From: Paraburkholderia sp. C35 | Lineage (GTDB): Bacteria > Pseudomonadota > Gammaproteobacteria > Burkholderiales > Burkholderiaceae | Length of the DNA stretch: 64,000 nt | NCBI RefSeq assembly: GCF_003121405.1 | Contig: NZ_QBUY01000030.1 | Coordinates: 18,314 to 82,313, forward strand | Direction: 5' to 3' | Part shown: piece after piece, positions 43,920-53,145 of the stretch | Position numbering within the stretch: position 1 is the stretch's first letter | How the letters are laid out: every line of letters begins with the position of its first letter | Notes under the pieces: model-generated | Databases searched by the model: none | Told to the model about the DNA's origin: nothing | What the model saw: only the letters and a program-made list of their open reading frames with translations | Program-made: the position numbers and the translations under genes

Positions 43920-44648
43920 TCAGCGTGACTCGTGGCTCATCGCTGCGCTGGCGAGCGCGGTGACCTCTGCGGGCGCGTGCTTTTTGCGCTCGCTGTACCG
44001 GTCAGTCAGATAGTCCGAACGATCGCGTACGAGTAGCGTGAACTTGTAGAGTTCTTCCATCACGTCGACGACGCGATCGTAGTATGCCGAAGGTTTCATT
44101 CGCCCATTCTCGTCGAACTCCTTGAATGCCTGAGCGACGGAACTCTGGTTCGGGATCGTCACCATACGCATCCAGCGGCCAAGCAAGCGCAGCGAGTTGA
44201 CGGCATTGAACGACTGCGAGCCACCGCATACCTGCATGACGGCAAGCGTGCGTCCCTGGGTGGGACGCAGGCTGCCCGAAATCAGCGGCAGCCAGTCGAT
44301 CTGATTCTTGAATACGCCTGTCATCGCGCCATGACGCTCGGGACTGCACCACACCTGTCCTTCTGACCACACCGACAACGCGCGCAGCTCAGCGACTTTC
44401 GGATGATCGGGCGGCACGCTGTCGGCCATCGGCAATCCGTGCGGATCGAACACTTTTGTTTCGGCGCCGAACTGCTGAAGAATGCGCTCGGCTTCGAGTG
44501 TCAGCAGCTTGCTGTACGACGTCGGCCGCAATGAACCGTAGAGAAGCAGAATACGCGGCGGATGTTGCGAGACCGCGCGCGGTTCGAGTTTCGCGAGATC
44601 AGGTGTGTCGAGGTGAAGCGCGTCGATGTTGGGAAGATCTGTCTGCAT
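43920..44648 (-). CDS. arsH: ArsH, NADPH-dependent FMN organoarsenical oxidase
   Basis: 242 aa from the ATG at 44648. A TTG at 44654 is less likely. The flavodoxin-like FMN site is ILLLYGSLRPTSYSK, with the ArsH-specific segments WCSPERHGAMTGVFKNQIDWLP and MQVCGGSQSFNAVN. It oxidises trivalent methylarsenicals to the less toxic pentavalent form. It follows the arsC-GNAT fusion by 12 bp in the ars operon. Confidence 0.94.
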   Translation of the reverse strand: MQTDLPNIDALHLDTPDLAKLEPRAVSQHPPRILLLYGSLRPTSYSKLLTLEAERILQQFGAETKVFDPHGLPMADSVPPDHPKVAELRALSVWSEGQVWCSPERHGAMTGVFKNQIDWLPLISGSLRPTQGRTLAVMQVCGGSQSFNAVNSLRLLGRWMRMVTIPNQSSVAQAFKEFDENGRMKPSAYYDRVVDVMEELYKFTLLVRDRSDYLTDRYSERKKHAPAEVTALASAAMSHESR

Positions 44649-44660
44649 TGGCAATGGCGG

Positions 44661-45488
44661 TTACAGGGTGATGGCACGTGTAAGCAGCGTGGCGCCTGAT
44701 GGGCACAGGCCAGCGGCTTGACGTGTAGTGAGTATGGTTGCTGGTGCGGTATCCCGGCTGGACTGCCGGAAGCCTGCCTTTTCGAAGAACGCGGCTTCGC
44801 TCGTCGTGAGCAGCCATGCGGTACGGGCACCGGCGTCGAACGCCGCGCGCAACAGCACGGCAAGCAGATTGCGGCCGATGCCTTTACCACGTTGCGCCCG
44901 CTCAACGACGACTGACCGCACGAGTGCGTCGGAGCCGTACTGCTCGAATCCCCCGTAGCCGAGGTGGACTCCCGTTAGCGTGGAGAACGAGAAGAAAACG
45001 CGATGGGGATCGCTCAGATCATCGGTTGGAAGTCCTGCATCGTGCAGAGCCTGCGTGAATGCAGCTTCGTCACCTGGGATCGCGCGAGCAACGATGAACG
45101 GCGTGCCTTCCTCCTTCAGGATCTCATGCTTGGGCACGGCGTCGAGCAACTCGATCACAGCATCCGATGGCCGGCATAGACGCGTGCCGCGCGGCGTTAC
45201 GACAATCGGCCGGTTGATCAGAATGGGATGGGCGAGCATGGCGGAGATCAGTTGAGCGTCGCTCAACGCTGGATCGTCGAGTCCGAGTTCCCGATACGGC
45301 GTGCCTTTTATTCGAAGGACATCTCTGACCGCCATTCCGCTATCGGCGATCAGGCGTTCGAGCGTGGCGCGATCGGGTGGATGCTGCAGGTACTCGATCA
45401 CGTGCGGGTTCTCTCCGGCTTCGCGCAGCAGCGCGAGCACGTTGCGAGACGTGCCGCAATCGGGGTTGTGATAGATGGTGACGCTCAT
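44661..45488 (-). CDS. ArsC-GNAT fusion: glutaredoxin-type arsenate reductase plus ArsN2-like acetyltransferase
   Basis: 275 aa from the ATG at 45488. Residues 1-115 are a glutaredoxin-coupled ArsC: active-site Cys in NPDCGTSRN, then LINRPIVVTPRGTRLCRP. Residues about 130-275 are a GNAT domain with the acetyl-CoA loop ERAQRGKGIGRNLL, as in ArsN2. The first half reduces arsenate. The second may acetylate an arsenical or amine, although ArsN2 substrates are not settled. The ORF is continuous, so this is a real fusion. It lies between arsR and arsH. Confidence 0.9.
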   Translation of the reverse strand: MSVTIYHNPDCGTSRNVLALLREAGENPHVIEYLQHPPDRATLERLIADSGMAVRDVLRIKGTPYRELGLDDPALSDAQLISAMLAHPILINRPIVVTPRGTRLCRPSDAVIELLDAVPKHEILKEEGTPFIVARAIPGDEAAFTQALHDAGLPTDDLSDPHRVFFSFSTLTGVHLGYGGFEQYGSDALVRSVVVERAQRGKGIGRNLLAVLLRAAFDAGARTAWLLTTSEAAFFEKAGFRQSSRDTAPATILTTRQAAGLCPSGATLLTRAITL

Positions 45489-45519
45489 CGCGCCTGCCAC
45501 GTACGCGTGATCGCCCGCA

Positions 45520-45831
45520 TCACGATCGGGCCGCCATTCCACAATCGGCACCCGCACAGCAGTTTTCAGTGAGGAACCCGATCAGGCCGGTCATCGCATC
45601 GAAGTTGGCCGAGTAATAGACGAAGCGTCCTTCCTGCCGGCCCGTGACGAGTCCGGCATGCGAAAGATCTTTCAGATGGAAGGACAGACTGGATGGCGAC
45701 ACGCCAAGTTGCTGCGCGATTTCGCCTGCGGGCAGGCCGTCGGGACCGGCAACAACGAGTGCGCGGAAGATCGCCAGCCGGGATTCATGGGCGAGCGCGC
45801 CAAGCGCTCGCACGACGAGATTCGGGTCCAT
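45520..45831 (-). CDS. arsR: ArsR-family arsenic-responsive repressor
   Basis: 103 aa with a winged HTH (LPAGEIAQQLGVSPSSLSFHLKDLSHAGLV). The As(III) site is probably C-terminal: ENCCAGADC (C91, C92, C97), like the C-terminal cysteine type rather than the helix-3 ELCVCD type. It is the first gene of the operon arsR, arsC-GNAT, arsH. A palindrome at 45860-45879 upstream is its likely operator. Confidence 0.92.
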   Translation of the reverse strand: MDPNLVVRALGALAHESRLAIFRALVVAGPDGLPAGEIAQQLGVSPSSLSFHLKDLSHAGLVTGRQEGRFVYYSANFDAMTGLIGFLTENCCAGADCGMAARS

Positions 45832-45859
45832 CGGCCCAGCATAAAGCGATCGGTTCGAT

Positions 45860-45879
45860 ATTTCAAGGATTATTGAAAT
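45860..45879. promoter_or_regulatory. Putative ArsR operator
   Basis: ATTTCAA-N6-TTGAAAT, a perfect 7-bp palindrome 28 bp upstream of the arsR start. Its position fits autorepression of the ars operon promoter. Confidence 0.65.
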
Positions 45880-46100
45880 GATGGTGCCGATTACTGGCTA
45901 TTGTTTGGTTTGCCAGCGCAGGGGGGAGTGCGGGAGAACAGCGGGTCGTGGAAGGTGCAGCGGGGAGCATGGCGAAAGATGCTTCGACGGTAGCTTCAGA
46001 AGCAAGCCCGGTTGCTAGTGTGTAAAACGGAAGTTGTGTGCGCGCCACACTGACGCAACGCCAATACGCGGCCGTCGCGAACAGACGGCAGACGCGAATG
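45880..46100. other. Intergenic region between ars operator and nuoM terminator
   Basis: Together with the ArsR operator and the nuoM terminator this makes the 320-bp gap 45832-46151. I see no coding sequence between those two elements. Confidence 0.5.
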
Positions 46101-46126
46101 AAAACGGGCGCCCAGTGGACGCCCGT
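46101..46126 (-). terminator. Intrinsic terminator of the nuoM-like gene
   Basis: On the minus strand ACGGGCGTCC-ACT-GGGCGCCCGT forms a 10-bp stem with one G-T pair and a 3-base loop, followed by TTTTC. It begins 25 bp after the nuoM-like stop. Confidence 0.75.
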
Positions 46127-46151
46127 CAAAAGCCTTACAGCGTGAAGCCGA

Positions 46152-47687
46152 TCAGCCCGGCATACGCGGCGATGCAGCCGGTGCGCGGTTGTTCGACGCG
46201 ACACCCGTATCCGTCGGCCGCGCGGAGCCTTGCGCTTGCGCGACGAGGTTTTCCGCGGCCGGGCCGATTGCGTCGGGGAACGGCTTCGGACGCACGCCGA
46301 TAGCCAGCACCAGCACGGCCATCGCGCCGAGCAGCACGAATTCGCGGCGGCCCAGATCACGCAGGCTCGACACACGCGTGTTCTTGACGGCACCCCACAT
46401 CACGCGCTTGTACATCCACAGCGTGTACGCGGCGCTCAGGATCAGCGTCAGCGCAGCCGTCGCGCCAACCCAGAAGTTGAAGCGGATCGCGCCCATCAGC
46501 ACCAGGAACTCGCCGACAAAACCCGACGTGCCCGGCAGGCCGACGTTCGCCATCGAGAACAGCATCGCGAAGGTCGCGAGCTTCGGCATCGAGTTGGCCA
46601 CGCCGCCGTAGGCGTCGATGGAACCGTTCTTCGTGCGGTCGAACAGCATGCCCGTGCAGAGCAGCATCGCGCCCGACACGATGCCGTACGACAGCATCTG
46701 CACCACGGCGCCTTCCGTGCCCATACGGTCGAACGTGAACAGGCCCAGCGTGACGAGACCCATGTGCGCGACAGCCGAATACGCGAGCAGCTTGCGCATG
46801 TCGGTTTGCGCGAGCGCCAGCAGGCTGCCGTAGATCACCGCGATCAGCGACAACGCGATCATGGCCGGTGCGAAGAAGTGGCAGGCGTCGGGCACGATGG
46901 GCAGCGCGAAGCGCAGCAGGCCGTAGCCGCCCATCTTCAGCATGCCGAGCAGCACGGCGGCGCCCGTCGGGCCGTCTGAGTGGACGTCAGGCAGCCACGT
47001 GTGCACGGGCCACATCGGCACCTTCACGGAGAACGCGGCGATGAAGCCGATGAACACCATGATCTGCGGGATGAAGTCGAGCTTGAGCGTGCGCCACGTA
47101 GCGATGTCGAACGTGTGCGACTGCGCCCACAGGTAGATCAGCGCGGCCAGCATGGCCAGCGAGCCGACCAGCGAGAAGAAAAAGAACCGCACCGCTGCAT
47201 AGACGCGGCGCTTTTCGCCCCACGTGCCGATCAGCAGGTACAGCGGAATCAGCGACGCTTCGAAGAAGACAAAGAACAGCATGCCGTCCATCGACGTGAA
47301 CACGCCTTGCATGCAGCCCGACAGCAGCAGGAACGCGCCGTAGTACTGCGCGACGCGCGTCGAGATCGATTCCCACGACGCGATCACGATGATCAGCGTC
47401 GTCACGGACGTCAGCGCGGTGAACCACAGCGAGATACCGTCGACGCCGAGGTGGTACGAAATACCGAATTCCGGCAGCCATGCGGCCGTCTGTTCGAACT
47501 GCATCGCGGGAAGCGACGAGTCGAAGCCGGAAACCAGCGGAATGACGGGAAGGATGCTGACGGCAGCGCCGATCAGCGCGAGCCAGCGCGTGCGGCTTTG
47601 CGCGCTGTCTGAGCCGCCGAGCAGCACAACGATACCGGCGACGATGGGGACCCAGATCAGGAGGTCGAGGACTGATGGGAGGTGCAT
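46152..47687 (-). CDS. nuoM: Orphan NuoM-like proton-translocating subunit
   Basis: 511 aa from the ATG at 47687 (MHLPSVLDLLIWVPI). About 14 hydrophobic segments are seen. Key charged residues of complex I antiporter-like subunits are retained: the Glu in FFEASLIPLYLLIG and the Lys in FSVKVPMWPVHTWLPDVH, plus GGYGLLRFALP. No other nuo gene lies in the window, so this is not the main complex I operon. It is probably a paralogue that joins another redox or transport complex, or an alternative complex I subunit. It has its own terminator. Confidence 0.88.
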   Translation of the reverse strand: MHLPSVLDLLIWVPIVAGIVVLLGGSDSAQSRTRWLALIGAAVSILPVIPLVSGFDSSLPAMQFEQTAAWLPEFGISYHLGVDGISLWFTALTSVTTLIIVIASWESISTRVAQYYGAFLLLSGCMQGVFTSMDGMLFFVFFEASLIPLYLLIGTWGEKRRVYAAVRFFFFSLVGSLAMLAALIYLWAQSHTFDIATWRTLKLDFIPQIMVFIGFIAAFSVKVPMWPVHTWLPDVHSDGPTGAAVLLGMLKMGGYGLLRFALPIVPDACHFFAPAMIALSLIAVIYGSLLALAQTDMRKLLAYSAVAHMGLVTLGLFTFDRMGTEGAVVQMLSYGIVSGAMLLCTGMLFDRTKNGSIDAYGGVANSMPKLATFAMLFSMANVGLPGTSGFVGEFLVLMGAIRFNFWVGATAALTLILSAAYTLWMYKRVMWGAVKNTRVSSLRDLGRREFVLLGAMAVLVLAIGVRPKPFPDAIGPAAENLVAQAQGSARPTDTGVASNNRAPAASPRMPG

Positions 47688-48081
47688 TTGCTCTTTGATG
47701 AAACGCCTGAACGCGAATAGCAGGCCCTCGCCCGGAGGACGAAGGATCAAAAAACCTTACATGGACATTTCGACGGACGGCCCCGAGGGGCGCAGGACGA
47801 TGCGCAGGGCTTGCGCACGCGCGTAAGCAAAACGCATGACGGTCAGGGTTAACGAGGATAACTCAAAATAGTCATGTTGCGCTGCCACAAGCTCAATATT
47901 TATTTATTGCGAAACTCGCGCTTGACTTTACGTGGCGCACCTGAGCAGGTGATTGCGCTGCACAAAAAAGCGGCACTGGAAGCGCTTCCACACGACGAAG
48001 CGCAACGCAGGCTTACAGGGGTTGCCCTAGATTTAAGCGTCGGTTGTTCGCTGTACGCTTAAGTTGCGAGGAGACGAACCC
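47688..48081. other. Divergent intergenic region, no gene recognised
   Basis: This 394-bp gap lies between the divergent nuoM-like gene and the small exported-protein gene. A 62-codon frame at 47874-48062 lacks a ribosome site and family features, so I leave it out. The middle (47880-47920) is AT-rich, as expected for promoters. TTGACT at 47922-47927 is a possible -35, without a good -10. Confidence 0.45.
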
Positions 48082-48336
48082 ATGAGCACGAGAAAAGTTT
48101 TTCACATCGCCGTTATCGCCGTTCTGGCTTACCTGGTCGCCGACCGTGCGTTGCTGCATGCGCAGGCGAAAGAAGCCAGTACGTTCGCGTGTTCGCAAGG
48201 TGCCGAACAGGTCAAGCTCGATGCACTAGGCCGGGGGTTTGGCGACGCTGCCGCGAGCAGTCAGGGCGAAGCGTTCAGGTCGGGGTGTCTCGTGACGGGC
48301 CGTGGCCGTCCGACGGAGATGCTGGCGGTCAACTGA
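48082..48336 (+). CDS. Small exported or membrane-anchored protein (84 aa)
   Basis: From the ATG at 48082, with GAGGAG about ten bases upstream. One N-terminal hydrophobic segment (VFHIAVIAVLAYLVADRALL) may be an uncleaved anchor, followed by a periplasmic tail with two cysteines (FACSQG, SGCLVTG). I do not recognise the family. It separates cyoD from the nuoM-like gene. Confidence 0.65.
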   Translation: MSTRKVFHIAVIAVLAYLVADRALLHAQAKEASTFACSQGAEQVKLDALGRGFGDAAASSQGEAFRSGCLVTGRGRPTEMLAVN

Positions 48337-48434
48337 TCCGTTGACGAAGCGCCGCTGAGGCAGGGCAGGGGAGCCGCGCCGGCCGCACGATGAAGCCTGT
48401 GCAACCGGCGCGAAGATGCGCGTCTAACCGGAGG

Positions 48435-48779
48435 TTAGCGCGACATCATGTTCATGCTGACGTTATGCATGACCCACAGCGTGCCGCCGATCACGATAAC
48501 GGCAGTCAACACCGTGAACGCAAAAGCGGTCACGTTCCAGCGCTGACCCGACGACGTGTTCATGTGCAGGAAGTACACGAGGTGCACGATGATCTGCACG
48601 AGGCCGAGGCCGGCGATCGCGTAGAGCGCCTGCGTGCCCGTCGCCCAGCCCATCAGCACCACGCCGAATGCGGCTGCCGTCAGGATGACGGACAGCACGA
48701 ACCCGATCATGTAGCTGCCGAAGCTGCCGTGGCTTTCGTCACCGTGCGCCGAATGTGATGAGTGAGAGTTGCTGCTCAT
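48435..48779 (-). CDS. cyoD: Cytochrome bo3 ubiquinol oxidase subunit IV
   Basis: 114 aa with three membrane helices (MIGFVLSVILTAAAFGVVLM, ALYAIAGLGLVQIIVHLVYF, AFAFTVLTAVIVIGGTLWVM) and a His-rich N-terminus. It starts directly after the cyoC stop (TAAATG), so translation is coupled. It is needed for assembly of the CuB-haem o3 centre. No cyoE follows in this window. Confidence 0.95.
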   Translation of the reverse strand: MSSNSHSSHSAHGDESHGSFGSYMIGFVLSVILTAAAFGVVLMGWATGTQALYAIAGLGLVQIIVHLVYFLHMNTSSGQRWNVTAFAFTVLTAVIVIGGTLWVMHNVSMNMMSR

Positions 48780-49388
48780 TTAGATCACGCTCGCAAGATA
48801 GACAAACGAAAAAACACCGATCCAGACGATGTCCAGAAAGTGCCAGAAAAGGCTCAGGCACGTCAGACGGCGCAGTTCGCGCTCGCTCAGCTTCGGTGCG
48901 CGCACCACCTGAACCATCATCACCAGCATCCACACCAGACCCGACGTGACGTGCAGACCGTGCGTGCCGACCAGCGTGAAGAACGCCGACAGGAACGCGC
49001 TGCGGTCCGGGCCTGCGCCTTCGGCGATCAGGTGCGAGAACTCGCGGATTTCCAGCACGACGAACGAAGCGCCGAGCACGAACGTCACGGCCAGCCAGAA
49101 CAACGTGGTGCTCTTGTTGTTCTTGTGCGCGCCGAGCATCGCGAAACCGTACGTGATACTCGAGAACAGCAGGATCGCCGTTTCGATGGCCACGCCCGGG
49201 ATTTCGAACAGATCCTTGCCGCTCGGACCGCCGGCGAACTGATGGCTCATCACTGCAAACGTCGCGAACAGCGCCGCGAACAGAATGCAGTCGGTCATCA
49301 GATACAGCCAGAAGCCGAATACCGAGTTGGACGGTGCGTGATCCGCATCGTGATGATGCGGGTCCGCAACAGTAGCGTTATGTTGCAT
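48780..49388 (-). CDS. cyoC: Cytochrome bo3 ubiquinol oxidase subunit III
   Basis: 202 aa with five helices, starting at FGFWLYLMTDCILFAALFA after a His-rich N-terminus. Contains VGTHGLHVTSGLVW and ends FWHFLDIVWIGVFSFVYLA, typical of haem-copper oxidase subunit III. Its start overlaps the cyoB stop (TGATG). Confidence 0.95.
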   Translation of the reverse strand: MQHNATVADPHHHDADHAPSNSVFGFWLYLMTDCILFAALFATFAVMSHQFAGGPSGKDLFEIPGVAIETAILLFSSITYGFAMLGAHKNNKSTTLFWLAVTFVLGASFVVLEIREFSHLIAEGAGPDRSAFLSAFFTLVGTHGLHVTSGLVWMLVMMVQVVRAPKLSERELRRLTCLSLFWHFLDIVWIGVFSFVYLASVI

Positions 49389-51394
49389 CAGGCAATCTCC
49401 TCAGCTTCGGGCAGTTGCTTCGCGATCGTCGCGCCCGAACCGGCGCCGTTACGTTCTTCGATCAGTCGAACGGTATCGGCAGGGATGTAGTAATCGGTGT
49501 CGTTATCGAAGCTGCGTGCGATCCACGTACCGATCGCGCCGATGAATGCTGCGATAGCCAGCCACCAGATGTGCCACGTCAACGCAAAGCCCAGCGCGAG
49601 GCTGAACACGCCGATGAAGAAACCAGCGCTCGTGTTCGACGGCATGTGAATGTCGCGGTACACAGGCGCTTCGACGTTGCCGCGTTGCTTCATGTCGTGG
49701 AACGCGTCCAGTTCATGAACCACAGGCAGGGTTGCGAAGTTGTAGATCTGCGGCGGCGAGGTCGTTGCCCATTCGAGCGTACGGCCATTCCACGGATCGC
49801 CCGTGAGGTCGCGGTTTTCCGGCTTGTTGCGATCGCGGATCGAAACGACGAGCTGCAGCAGCTGGCAGGCGATACCGATTGCGACGAGCACGGCGCCCAG
49901 TTCGGCAACCAGCAGCCACGGATGCCATGCCGGGTTGTCGTAGTGGTTCAGACGACGCGTCATGCCCATGAAGCCGAGCACGTACAGCGGCGTGAACGCA
50001 ACCCAGAAACCGAGCTGCCAGAACCAGAAAGCAGCCTTGCCGAGCTTCTCGTTCAGCTTGAAGCCGAAGGCCTTCGGGAACCAGTAGTTCATGCCCGCGA
50101 GGTAACCGAACAGCACGCCGCCGATGATCACGTTGTGGAAGTGAGCAATCAGGAACAGCGAGTTGTGCAGCACGAAGTCCGCGCCCGGGATCGCCATCAT
50201 CACGCCCGTCATGCCGCCGATCGTGAACGTGATCATGAAGCCGATCGTCCACAGCACAGGCGTCGTGAACTCGATGCGGCCCTTGTACATCGTGAACAGC
50301 CAGTTGAACACTTTCACGCCCGTCGGGATCGCGATGACCATCGTCGCAATGCCGAAGAACGCGTTGACGTCGGCGCCCGAACCCATCGTGAAGAAGTGGT
50401 GCAGCCACACGAGGAACGACAGCTCCATGAGCGCGCACGTCGCGTAGACCATCGTCTTGTAGCCGAACAGCGGCTTGCGCGCGAACGTCGAGATGACTTC
50501 CGAGAAGATACCGAACGCTGGCAGGATCAGGATGTAGACCTCAGGGTGGCCCCATGCCCAGATCAGGTTCAGGTACAGCATCGCGTTGCCGCCGGCTTCG
50601 TTCGTGAAGAAGTGCATGCCGAGGTAACGGTCCAGACCGAGCAGCGCGAGCGTGACGGTCAGGATCGGGAACGCAGCCATGATCAGCACGTTCGTGCAAA
50701 GTGCCGTCCACGTGAACACGGGCATCTTCATCAGCGTCATGCCAGGCGCGCGCATCTTGATGATCGTGACGAAGAAGTTCACGCCCGTCAGCAAGGTGCC
50801 GATACCTGAAAGCTGCAAGGACCACAGGTAGTAGTCCACGCCGACACCCGGACTGAACTGCAGCTCCGACAGCGGCGGATAGGCCAGCCAGCCCGTCTGC
50901 GCGAATTCGCCGATCAGCAGCGAGATGTTGATCAGGATCGCGCTGATCGCCGTCATCCAGAACGACAGCGAGTTCAGGAACGGGAACGCGACGTCGCGTG
51001 CGCCGATCTGCAGCGGCACGACCAGGTTCATCAGGCCGACCATGAAGGCCATCGCCATGAAGAAGATCATGATGACGCCGTGCGCCGTGAAGATCTGGTC
51101 GTAGTGGTGCGGCGGCAGATAGCCGGGCGAGTGATAGGCGAGCGCCAGTTGCGTACGCATCATGATGGCGTCGGCGAAGCCGCGCAGCAGCATGATCATG
51201 GCAACGACGATGTACATCACGCCGAGGCGCTTGTGGTCGACCGACGTGAGCCATTCGGTCCACAGGTAACGCCACTTGCCGAAGTACGTGATGGCGCCGA
51301 GCACAGCCAGCGCACCGAGAATCATCCCGAGGCCAGCGACCACGATGATTGGTTCGTGGTACGGAATGTCCGCCAGGGTTAATTTACCGAACAT
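49388..51394 (-). CDS. cyoB: Cytochrome bo3 ubiquinol oxidase subunit I
   Basis: 668 aa, the catalytic subunit with haem b and the haem o3-CuB centre. Landmarks are WLTSVDHKRLGVMY, FTAHGVIMIFFMAM (haem b His), IWAWGHPEVYILILPAFG (CuB His and the cross-linked Tyr), HFFTMG and HFHNVIIGGVLFGYLAG (haem ligands). It oxidises ubiquinol, reduces O2 to water and pumps protons. It lies 2 bp after cyoA. Confidence 0.97.
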   Translation of the reverse strand: MFGKLTLADIPYHEPIIVVAGLGMILGALAVLGAITYFGKWRYLWTEWLTSVDHKRLGVMYIVVAMIMLLRGFADAIMMRTQLALAYHSPGYLPPHHYDQIFTAHGVIMIFFMAMAFMVGLMNLVVPLQIGARDVAFPFLNSLSFWMTAISAILINISLLIGEFAQTGWLAYPPLSELQFSPGVGVDYYLWSLQLSGIGTLLTGVNFFVTIIKMRAPGMTLMKMPVFTWTALCTNVLIMAAFPILTVTLALLGLDRYLGMHFFTNEAGGNAMLYLNLIWAWGHPEVYILILPAFGIFSEVISTFARKPLFGYKTMVYATCALMELSFLVWLHHFFTMGSGADVNAFFGIATMVIAIPTGVKVFNWLFTMYKGRIEFTTPVLWTIGFMITFTIGGMTGVMMAIPGADFVLHNSLFLIAHFHNVIIGGVLFGYLAGMNYWFPKAFGFKLNEKLGKAAFWFWQLGFWVAFTPLYVLGFMGMTRRLNHYDNPAWHPWLLVAELGAVLVAIGIACQLLQLVVSIRDRNKPENRDLTGDPWNGRTLEWATTSPPQIYNFATLPVVHELDAFHDMKQRGNVEAPVYRDIHMPSNTSAGFFIGVFSLALGFALTWHIWWLAIAAFIGAIGTWIARSFDNDTDYYIPADTVRLIEERNGAGSGATIAKQLPEAEEIA

Positions 51395-51396
51395 GC

Positions 51397-52299
51397 TTAC
51401 CCCTTGGTCCCGTTAGGTGCACAGTTCACGTCCTTCATGTTGTCGATGACGTGACCGTTGTTGTAGCGGGCGACAATGTTGTTGAAGAGCTTGGGATCGA
51501 CCGACGAGAAGTACGACACGGAGGCCTTTTCTTCCGGCTTCGCCACTGCGTAGTAGCGGTCCATGTCGAGGTGATCCGTCGATGCGCGAGCCTTCGCGAC
51601 CCATGCGTCGAAGTCTTGTTGCGATTCAGCGAGCGTGCGGAACTTCATATCCGAGAAGCCCTTGCCGCTGAAGTTCGCGGACGTGCCGGCGTAATCGCCC
51701 GGTTCTTCAGCCAGCAGATGCAGACGCGTCTGCATGCCTGCCATCGCGTAGATCTGGCCGCCCAGTTGCGGGATGAAGAACGAGTTCATCACCGTGTCCG
51801 ACGTGATGCGGAAATTCACCGGGGTGCCCACGGGAATTGCCAGCTGGTTCACGGACGCGATGCCCAGATCCGGGTAGATGAACAGCCACTTCCAGTCGAG
51901 TGCGACGACTTCGACGTTGATCGGCTTCACGTTCGATTCGAGCGGCTTGTACGGGTCGAGCTCATGCGTGCTCTTCCACGTCAGGACGGCGAGGAACAGA
52001 ATGATCAGCGCGGGGATCGTCCAGACGGCGACTTCGATTGCCGTCGAATGCGACCAGTTCGGACGGTATTCGGCGGACTTGTTCGATGCGCGATAGCGCC
52101 ATGCGAACAGCAGCGTCAGGAAGATGACGGGAACCACGACGATCAGCATCGCCCACGTCGAGGTCGCGATCAGCGACTTCTCAGCGGCTCCGATGGGGCC
52201 TTTCGGCGCGAGCAGATCAAGGTTGTTGCACCCCGATAGCAGGAACGCTGGGGCAATAGAGACGAGACCGGCGAGCCGGCCCGCGATTTTTTTCATCAT
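51397..52299 (-). CDS. cyoA: Cytochrome bo3 ubiquinol oxidase subunit II
   Basis: 300 aa from the first of two adjacent ATG codons (GAGGG five bases upstream). The lipobox LLSGC and two membrane helices are followed by a periplasmic cupredoxin domain (LDWKWLFIYPDLGIASVNQL, MNSFFIPQLGGQIYAMAGM). It lacks the CuA ligands, as expected for a quinol oxidase. It is the first gene of cyoABCD, which is probably expressed at higher oxygen. Confidence 0.96.
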   Translation of the reverse strand: MMKKIAGRLAGLVSIAPAFLLSGCNNLDLLAPKGPIGAAEKSLIATSTWAMLIVVVPVIFLTLLFAWRYRASNKSAEYRPNWSHSTAIEVAVWTIPALIILFLAVLTWKSTHELDPYKPLESNVKPINVEVVALDWKWLFIYPDLGIASVNQLAIPVGTPVNFRITSDTVMNSFFIPQLGGQIYAMAGMQTRLHLLAEEPGDYAGTSANFSGKGFSDMKFRTLAESQQDFDAWVAKARASTDHLDMDRYYAVAKPEEKASVSYFSSVDPKLFNNIVARYNNGHVIDNMKDVNCAPNGTKG

Positions 52300-52587
52300 C
52301 GCGGCCCTCTACAAAAACAAACGAACGAACGCATGCATTTCCTTGCTCCTTTTATAAGCGCTCGCATAATACGAAATGCACGTGTTGCAGTACAGCACTT
52401 TGATGCGAACGAACTATTGCGTGATCGGTGGTGAGTCAAAGTGTCGCAATGGGGTGTCGCAGGGACTTTTTCGGGCTGACGCCGGTCGAAAATGCGGGTT
52501 TGAAAGGTCTTTGTATGGATTCGTGAGAATGTTTCGAGCGTGCCGGGGTCGCGCGCGACGGCTTGCAAAATGATTACGGAGGACGCG

Positions 52588-53007
52588 ATGAACGATCCGT
52601 TCGACCTTCGGCGCTTTACCGATGCTCAGGCACCAATTTATGAACAGGCGCTAGCGGAATTGCGCAACGGGCGCAAGCAAACCCACTGGATGTGGTATGT
52701 CTTTCCGCAGTTTCAGGGCCTGGGAGATAGTCAAATGGCCCAAAAATTTGCCATCAAATCTCTTCCCGAAGCTGTCTCATATTTGCAACATCCGGTGCTC
52801 GGTCCCCGATTGATTGAAGCAACGCGGGCGGTCAACGAAGTTGAGGGCCGGTCGATCGAGACGATCTTCGGCTACCCGGATTACCTGAAGTTCCGCTCGT
52901 CGATGACGCTCTTTGCACAGGCCGCACCGGGCGAGCGGGTCTTCTCCGACGCGCTTGCGAAATACTTCGGCGGCAAGCCGGACGAGCGGACGCTGGCGCT
53001 GCTTTGA
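52588..53007 (+). CDS. DUF1810 family protein
   Basis: 139 aa from the ATG at 52588, five bases after GGAGG. Family segments are DPFDLRRFTDAQAPIYEQAL, RKQTHWMWYVFPQFQGLG and LKFRSSMTLFAQA. DUF1810 proteins are soluble, helical and uncharacterised. A conserved WMWY/FPQ stretch suggests a binding pocket. It is alone between the cyo operon and the Fur-family gene. Confidence 0.92.
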   Translation: MNDPFDLRRFTDAQAPIYEQALAELRNGRKQTHWMWYVFPQFQGLGDSQMAQKFAIKSLPEAVSYLQHPVLGPRLIEATRAVNEVEGRSIETIFGYPDYLKFRSSMTLFAQAAPGERVFSDALAKYFGGKPDERTLALL

Positions 53008-53145
53008 GCCGCGTATCAACACGTGCATGAGTCGGCGCGCGCCGCTCATGCAAACGCAATAAGCGATTCTTAAGGATCGTGCGGCCAGAATGGTCCGTCG
53101 CGAGGCCCGGCAGAGGCTTTGCTCTTCAACGACGGGGCCACACAC

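Noticed and set aside
47874..48062. A 62-codon frame upstream of the small exported protein
   Set aside because: No ribosome site, no recognisable domain, and it lies where promoters are expected.
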